Assembly: GCA_003151665.1 (NCBI GenBank)
Contig: PLYD01000156.1
Span: forward strand, 1-17,851
Source: Candidatus Dormiibacterota bacterium
GTDB lineage: Bacteria; Chloroflexota; Dormibacteria; Dormibacterales; Dormibacteraceae
Length of the DNA stretch: 17,851 bases
Reading direction: 5' to 3'
The first letter of the stretch is position 1. Each line of letters opens with the position of its first letter. This document shows, one piece after another, positions 14,567-17,851 of this stretch. The position numbers and the translations under genes are program-made. Below the pieces are notes generated by a model, which was not told the origin of the DNA, searched no databases, and saw nothing but the letters and a program-made list of their open reading frames with translations.

Positions 14567-14572
14567 AGGAGG
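14567..14572 (+). promoter_or_regulatory. Strong ribosome-binding site of recA
   Basis: AGGAGG lies 5 nt before ATG 14578 and fixes the recA start. It is the longest Shine-Dalgarno match in the window and contrasts with rpsO, asd and the 10242 gene, which have none. Confidence 0.85.
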
Positions 14573-14577
14573 CATCC

Positions 14578-15636
14578 ATGGAACAAGACAAAGAAAAGGC
14601 GAAGTCACTCGACTCGGCGATCTCCCAGATTGTCAAGAGCTACGGCAAGGGAGCCATCATGAAGTTGGGTGAGCAAGCCGCGTTGCACGGGGACATCATG
14701 GTCATCCCGACAGGCGCGCTGCTGCTCGACCTGGCGCTGGGAGTGGGGGGGATTCCGCGCGGTCGTGTGACCGAGCTGTACGGCCCGGAGTCAGCAGGCA
14801 AGACCACCCTGGCGCTGCACGTCATCGCCGAGGCTCAGAAGCTTGGAGGGGTGGCGGCCTTCATCGACGCCGAGCACGCGCTCGACCCGCTGTACGCGGC
14901 AAGAATTGGGGTCAAGATCGACGATCTGCTGATCAGCCAGCCGGACACCGGCGAGCAGGCGCTCGAGATCGTCGAGGTCCTCGTCAGGTCGGGCGCGATC
15001 GACGTGATAGTGATCGACTCGGTCGCGGCTCTGGTGCCCAAGGCCGAGATCGAAGGCGAGATGGGTGACTCCCACATGGGGCTGCAGGCACGCTTGATGT
15101 CGCAGGCGCTGCGCAAGCTGACGGGAGCGATCTCCAAGTCGAACTGCTCGGTCATCTTCCTGAACCAGCTGCGAGAGAAGGTCGGGATCATGTTCGGCAA
15201 CCCGGAGACGCAGCCCGGCGGCCGGGCATTGAAGTTCTACTCGTCGGTTCGCCTCGACATACGCAAGGTCGAGGTGATCAAGAACGGGCTCGACTCGGTC
15301 GGGGCGCGGGTGAAGGTCAAGGTCGTCAAGAACAAGGTGGCGCCTCCGTTCAGGTCTGCCGAGTTCGACATCCTCTTCAACGAGGGAATCTCGCGCGAAG
15401 GCTCGTTGATCGATGCCGCGCTCGAGTACGCCATCCTCGAGAAGAGCGGGACGTGGATGTCCTACGGAGACCAGCGTCTTGGCCAAGGTCGTGAGAACGT
15501 GCGCAATTACCTGCGTGAGAACCCCACCCTGTCCGCAGAGATCGAGGCCAAGGTGAGGGAGAAGGCTGCAGGCGCCGTGCCGCCGCCGAGGGTCGTGGGC
15601 TCGGTGAGGGCCCCAGCGGGTGCGCCAGAGGACTAA
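14578..15636 (+). CDS. recA: Recombinase RecA
   Basis: RecA coats single-stranded DNA, drives strand exchange and triggers LexA self-cleavage. The 352-aa protein has all core features: N-terminal [20 protein letters not shown], Walker [10 protein letters not shown] (69-77), [10 protein letters not shown] (95-104), Walker [11 protein letters not shown] (143-152), the DNA-binding loop L1 region [20 protein letters not shown], and loop L2 [20 protein letters not shown] (196-215). The C-terminus is short and Pro/Ala-rich, without the long acidic tail of E. coli. No intein is present. The start is fixed by AGGAGG. It is preceded by an SOS-type promoter and overlaps recX by 17 bp, so the RecA inhibitor is made from the same transcript. 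Confidence 0.99.
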   Translation: MEQDKEKAKSLDSAISQIVKSYGKGAIMKLGEQAALHGDIMVIPTGALLLDLALGVGGIPRGRVTELYGPESAGKTTLALHVIAEAQKLGGVAAFIDAEHALDPLYAARIGVKIDDLLISQPDTGEQALEIVEVLVRSGAIDVIVIDSVAALVPKAEIEGEMGDSHMGLQARLMSQALRKLTGAISKSNCSVIFLNQLREKVGIMFGNPETQPGGRALKFYSSVRLDIRKVEVIKNGLDSVGARVKVKVVKNKVAPPFRSAEFDILFNEGISREGSLIDAALEYAILEKSGTWMSYGDQRLGQGRENVRNYLRENPTLSAEIEAKVREKAAGAVPPPRVVGSVRAPAGAPED

Positions 15637-16144
15637 GCGACCGCAATCGTCTTTCGGCAAGCCGGCGTCCCCGCCTTCGGATGATCCTGTCGCCAGGGCG
15701 GTAGGCCTGCTGGCGCGGCGCGCCCACTCAAAGTGGGAGCTGCGCCGCAAGCTGCGGACGAAAGGTTTCGCGGCCGATGCAGTCGACACGGCGATGGCCC
15801 GCCTGGTCGAGCTCGGCTACCTCAATGACTCGTCCTTTGCCAAAGGGCTGGTCCAGCGCCGGGGTGCGCTCAGAGGTCCGCGCGCCTTATCGGCTGAGCT
15901 TGCCGCCAGGGGGATCGCTCGGGCCGAGGCGGACGCGGCGGTCGCCCAGTTCGACACTGCTGCGCAGCTCGTGTCGGCTACCAAGCTTGCCGAACGGCTG
16001 TGCGCCCGCGAGGCCGGAATTGGCTACCGCGAGATGCTCGACACGGTGGGGACCAAGCTGCTGAGGCGCGGGTTCCCGGCGCCCGTCGTGCGGGCCGCGT
16101 GCAGGTCAGTGCTCTTGGGAGCGGCCCAACCGCCCGAAGACTAG
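15620..16144 (+). CDS. recX: Regulatory protein RecX
   Basis: RecX binds RecA filaments and limits their activity. The 174-aa, basic, helical protein shows the tandem three-helix repeats: [21 protein letters not shown], then [20 protein letters not shown], and [20 protein letters not shown] near the middle. The LxYLnD-x-x-FA segment is the family's best-conserved stretch. A third repeat ([18 protein letters not shown]) ends it. GTG 15620 overlaps recA by 17 bp, with GAGGG 9 nt upstream inside recA. The overlap suggests coupled translation and control by the SOS box before recA. Confidence 0.9.
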   Translation: MRQRTKRPQSSFGKPASPPSDDPVARAVGLLARRAHSKWELRRKLRTKGFAADAVDTAMARLVELGYLNDSSFAKGLVQRRGALRGPRALSAELAARGIARAEADAAVAQFDTAAQLVSATKLAERLCAREAGIGYREMLDTVGTKLLRRGFPAPVVRAACRSVLLGAAQPPED

Positions 16145-16156
16145 ACTTTTCCTTCC

Positions 16157-16177
16157 GCGGCGCTCTTGAGCGCCCGC
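16157..16177 (+). other. Stable hairpin after recX / before rny (CUUG loop)
   Basis: GGCGCT (16159-16164) and AGCGCC (16169-16174) form a perfect stem closed by a CTTG tetraloop. Two further G-C pairs (16157-16158 with 16176-16177) follow past a one-base bulge. No T-run follows on either strand, so it is probably not an intrinsic terminator. It could separate recX decay from that of rny mRNA (inference). The rest of the 117-bp gap shows no convincing promoter. Confidence 0.45.
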
Positions 16178-16261
16178 AGTCATTGAGCCAACCCGACGCG
16201 GGGCCCGACGCCCTGCATTGGATCCGCACTTTGACAATTGAATACATGAGGTGCATGTCAC

Positions 16262-17791
16262 ATGCCTATCTACGTCTTCGTACCGATATTGGTGGTGGCA
16301 CTTCTAGTCGGCTTTGGAGTGGCGTATCTGCTGCTTCGGGGCCGGCAGACCAATGGGAGCAGCGCGCTGGAGATAAAAGCCCAGCAGGCGCTATCTGAGG
16401 CCGAAACAACGGCCAAAGAGAAGCTCCTGGAAGCCAAAGAGGAAGCGGTCAAGATCCGCACCGCCGCCGAACAGGAGGCCCGGGAGTACCGGGGACAGTC
16501 ACAACAGATCGAAAAGCGCCTTTTCCAAAAGGAGGAGAACCTCGACCGCAAGACCGAGGATCTCGGCAAGCGAGAGCGTGAGCTCGGCGATCGGGAGAAG
16601 GGGCTGGACGAGGTCAGGGCGCAGCTCGACGACACCTACAAGCAGCAGGAGCTGGAGCTTCAGCGGGTCGCCAACATGACACGCCAGGAAGCCCAGGGAG
16701 TCCTGATGAGCCAGGTCGAGCAAGAGCTCCGCAATGAGGTTGCCCGCAAGGTGCGGGAGGCGGAGCTTGGAGCTCGCGACGAGAGCGAGCGCCGCGCCAG
16801 GGAGATCGTCACCGAGTCGATCCAGCGGATCGCCGCCGACCAGACCGCAGAGGTCTCGGTCTCGGTGCTGCCGCTGCCGACTGACGAGCTCAAGGGCCGC
16901 ATCATCGGCAAAGAGGGCCGCAACATTCGAGCCCTTCAGCAGGCGACGGGGATCGACCTGATCGTGGACGACACCCCGGAAGCCGTGATCATCAGCGGGT
17001 TCGACCCGGTCCGCCGCGAGGTGGCTCGAGTCGCTCTGAACAAGCTGATCGTCGACGGCCGGATTCATCCGGCCCGCATCGAGGAGATCGTCGCCAAGTC
17101 CCGCGTCGAGGTCCTGCAGAGGGTCAAAGAGGAGGGGGAGGCGGCGGTTCTGGAGGTCGGCCTGCAGGGTCTTCATCCCGAGGTCGTCCGGCACCTGGGC
17201 ATCCTTCGCTTCCGGACAAGTTACGGACAGCAGGTGCTCAACCACTCGAAAGAGGTCGCTTATCTCGCCGCCATGATGGCGTCGGAGGTCGGCGCCGACG
17301 TACGTACCGCCAAGCTGGCGGGGCTGCTGCACGACATCGGCAAGGCTATCGACCACGAGGTCGAGGGCTCGCATGCCGTGATCGGGGCGGACCTGCTCCA
17401 GCGACACGGGGTGCCTGCCGCGGTGGTGCACGCAGTTCGGGCGCACCATTACGACGAAGAGCCGCACAGCCTGGAGGCACTCCTGCTGATTGCAGCAGAC
17501 GCGATCTCCGCTGCCCGCCCCGGGGCGCGCAGGGAGTCGTTGGATGCTTACGTGAAGAGGCTGGAGAAGCTGGAGGAGATCGCTAACTCGTTCCAGGGAG
17601 TCCAGCAGTCCTACGCCATACAGGCCGGACGCGAGGTCCGGATCCTGGTCAAGCCGGAGCAGATCGATGACACGGCTGCCCAGCTGATGGCGAGGGACAT
17701 CGCCAAGCGAATCGAAACCGAGCTGAGCTTTCCGGGCCAGATCCGCGTCACGGTGGTCCGCGAAACCAGGGCCATCGAGTACGCCAAATAA
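16262..17791 (+). CDS. rny: Ribonuclease Y
   Basis: RNase Y is a membrane-anchored endoribonuclease that starts mRNA decay. The 509-aa protein has the standard plan: N-terminal membrane helix (about 4-26), a long charged coiled coil (about 36-190, rich in Glu, Lys, Arg and Gln), a KH domain with GxxG loop GKEG (216-219), then an HD domain with [12 protein letters not shown] (H357, D358 metal-binding) and [10 protein letters not shown]. The C-terminus ([16 protein letters not shown]) is typical, so the gene is full length. ATG 16262 is supported by GAGG (16248-16251) and a normal membrane anchor. Its gene follows recX and ends at a strong terminator. Together with PNPase and RNase J it completes the usual decay set of bacteria lacking RNase E. 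Confidence 0.98.
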   Translation: MPIYVFVPILVVALLVGFGVAYLLLRGRQTNGSSALEIKAQQALSEAETTAKEKLLEAKEEAVKIRTAAEQEAREYRGQSQQIEKRLFQKEENLDRKTEDLGKRERELGDREKGLDEVRAQLDDTYKQQELELQRVANMTRQEAQGVLMSQVEQELRNEVARKVREAELGARDESERRAREIVTESIQRIAADQTAEVSVSVLPLPTDELKGRIIGKEGRNIRALQQATGIDLIVDDTPEAVIISGFDPVRREVARVALNKLIVDGRIHPARIEEIVAKSRVEVLQRVKEEGEAAVLEVGLQGLHPEVVRHLGILRFRTSYGQQVLNHSKEVAYLAAMMASEVGADVRTAKLAGLLHDIGKAIDHEVEGSHAVIGADLLQRHGVPAAVVHAVRAHHYDEEPHSLEALLLIAADAISAARPGARRESLDAYVKRLEKLEEIANSFQGVQQSYAIQAGREVRILVKPEQIDDTAAQLMARDIAKRIETELSFPGQIRVTVVRETRAIEYAK

Positions 17792-17799
17792 ACCAATTA

Positions 17800-17827
17800 G
17801 GGGAGCCCACTCGGGCTCCCCTTTTTT
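17800..17827 (+). terminator. Rho-independent terminator after rny
   Basis: GGGGAGCCC (17800-17808) pairs perfectly with GGGCTCCCC (17813-17821) around an ACTC loop, followed by six T (17822-17827). It begins 8 nt after the rny stop. It is the only hairpin in the window with a true T-run. Confidence 0.95.
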
Positions 17828-17851
17828 ATGTACGCCCGGCATGGGCAATCA

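Noticed and set aside
16231..16236. Perfect TTGACA before rny
   Set aside because: A -10 at normal spacing would fall on the ribosome-binding site and start region, and no TATAAT-like hexamer is there.
16499..17848. 449-codon open frame on the - strand opposite rny
   Set aside because: High-GC shadow of a full-length RNase Y gene; no recognisable motif, and it runs through the rny terminator.
1..17851. CRISPR arrays, tRNA/rRNA genes, insertion sequences, prophage or toxin-antitoxin genes
   Set aside because: No regular repeats, cloverleaf, transposase or phage motifs were seen; the window is compact housekeeping sequence.

Overview
This is a GC-rich, densely packed bacterial chromosome segment made almost entirely of housekeeping genes, nearly all on the + strand. 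Several layouts point to a deep-branching member of the Terrabacteria group, perhaps Chloroflexota or Dormibacterota (inference): rpsO-pnp; dapB/asd/dapA; RNase J and then an FtsK-type translocase; pgsA, cinA, recA and recX in a row; and RNase Y after recX. Actinobacteria share much of this order, whereas rny near recA recalls Thermus. The recA operator has the Gram-positive/actinobacterial SOS-box form. No plasmid, phage, IS element, CRISPR array, tRNA or rRNA was seen.

Layout: (1) 3-1256, the 3' part of a gamma-glutamyltransferase-family gene cut by the window edge. (2) 1280-3973, rpsO behind a TATAAT box, an intergenic region rich in RNA structure, then pnp. (3) 3981-7795, the lysine/diaminopimelate genes dapB, asd and dapA, with a broken SecDF-P1-head-like membrane protein gene between dapB and asd. 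(4) About 7803-10072, a family-4 uracil-DNA glycosylase overlapping RNase J. (5) 10242-10948, two small zinc-ribbon genes facing each other. (6) 11027-14458, ftsK, then a single frame fusing phosphatidylglycerophosphate synthase (PgsA) to a CinA C-terminal (PncC-like) amidohydrolase. (7) 14455-16144, recA-recX behind a sigma-A-type promoter holding an SOS box. (8) 16262-17827, rny, closed by the only textbook intrinsic terminator in the window.

Together the genes cover RNA turnover (PNPase, RNase J and RNase Y, all three within 16 kb), three steps of lysine/DAP synthesis, DNA repair and recombination (UDG, RecA, RecX), chromosome segregation (FtsK) and phospholipid synthesis. I found no new defence or mobile system. 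The points most worth a second look are the PgsA-CinA fusion, the pseudogene with one nonsense and one frameshift lesion, a UDG frame whose iron-sulphur cysteines lie upstream of any standard start codon, competing RNA pairings over the pnp ribosome-binding site, and -10 boxes placed as for leaderless mRNAs.
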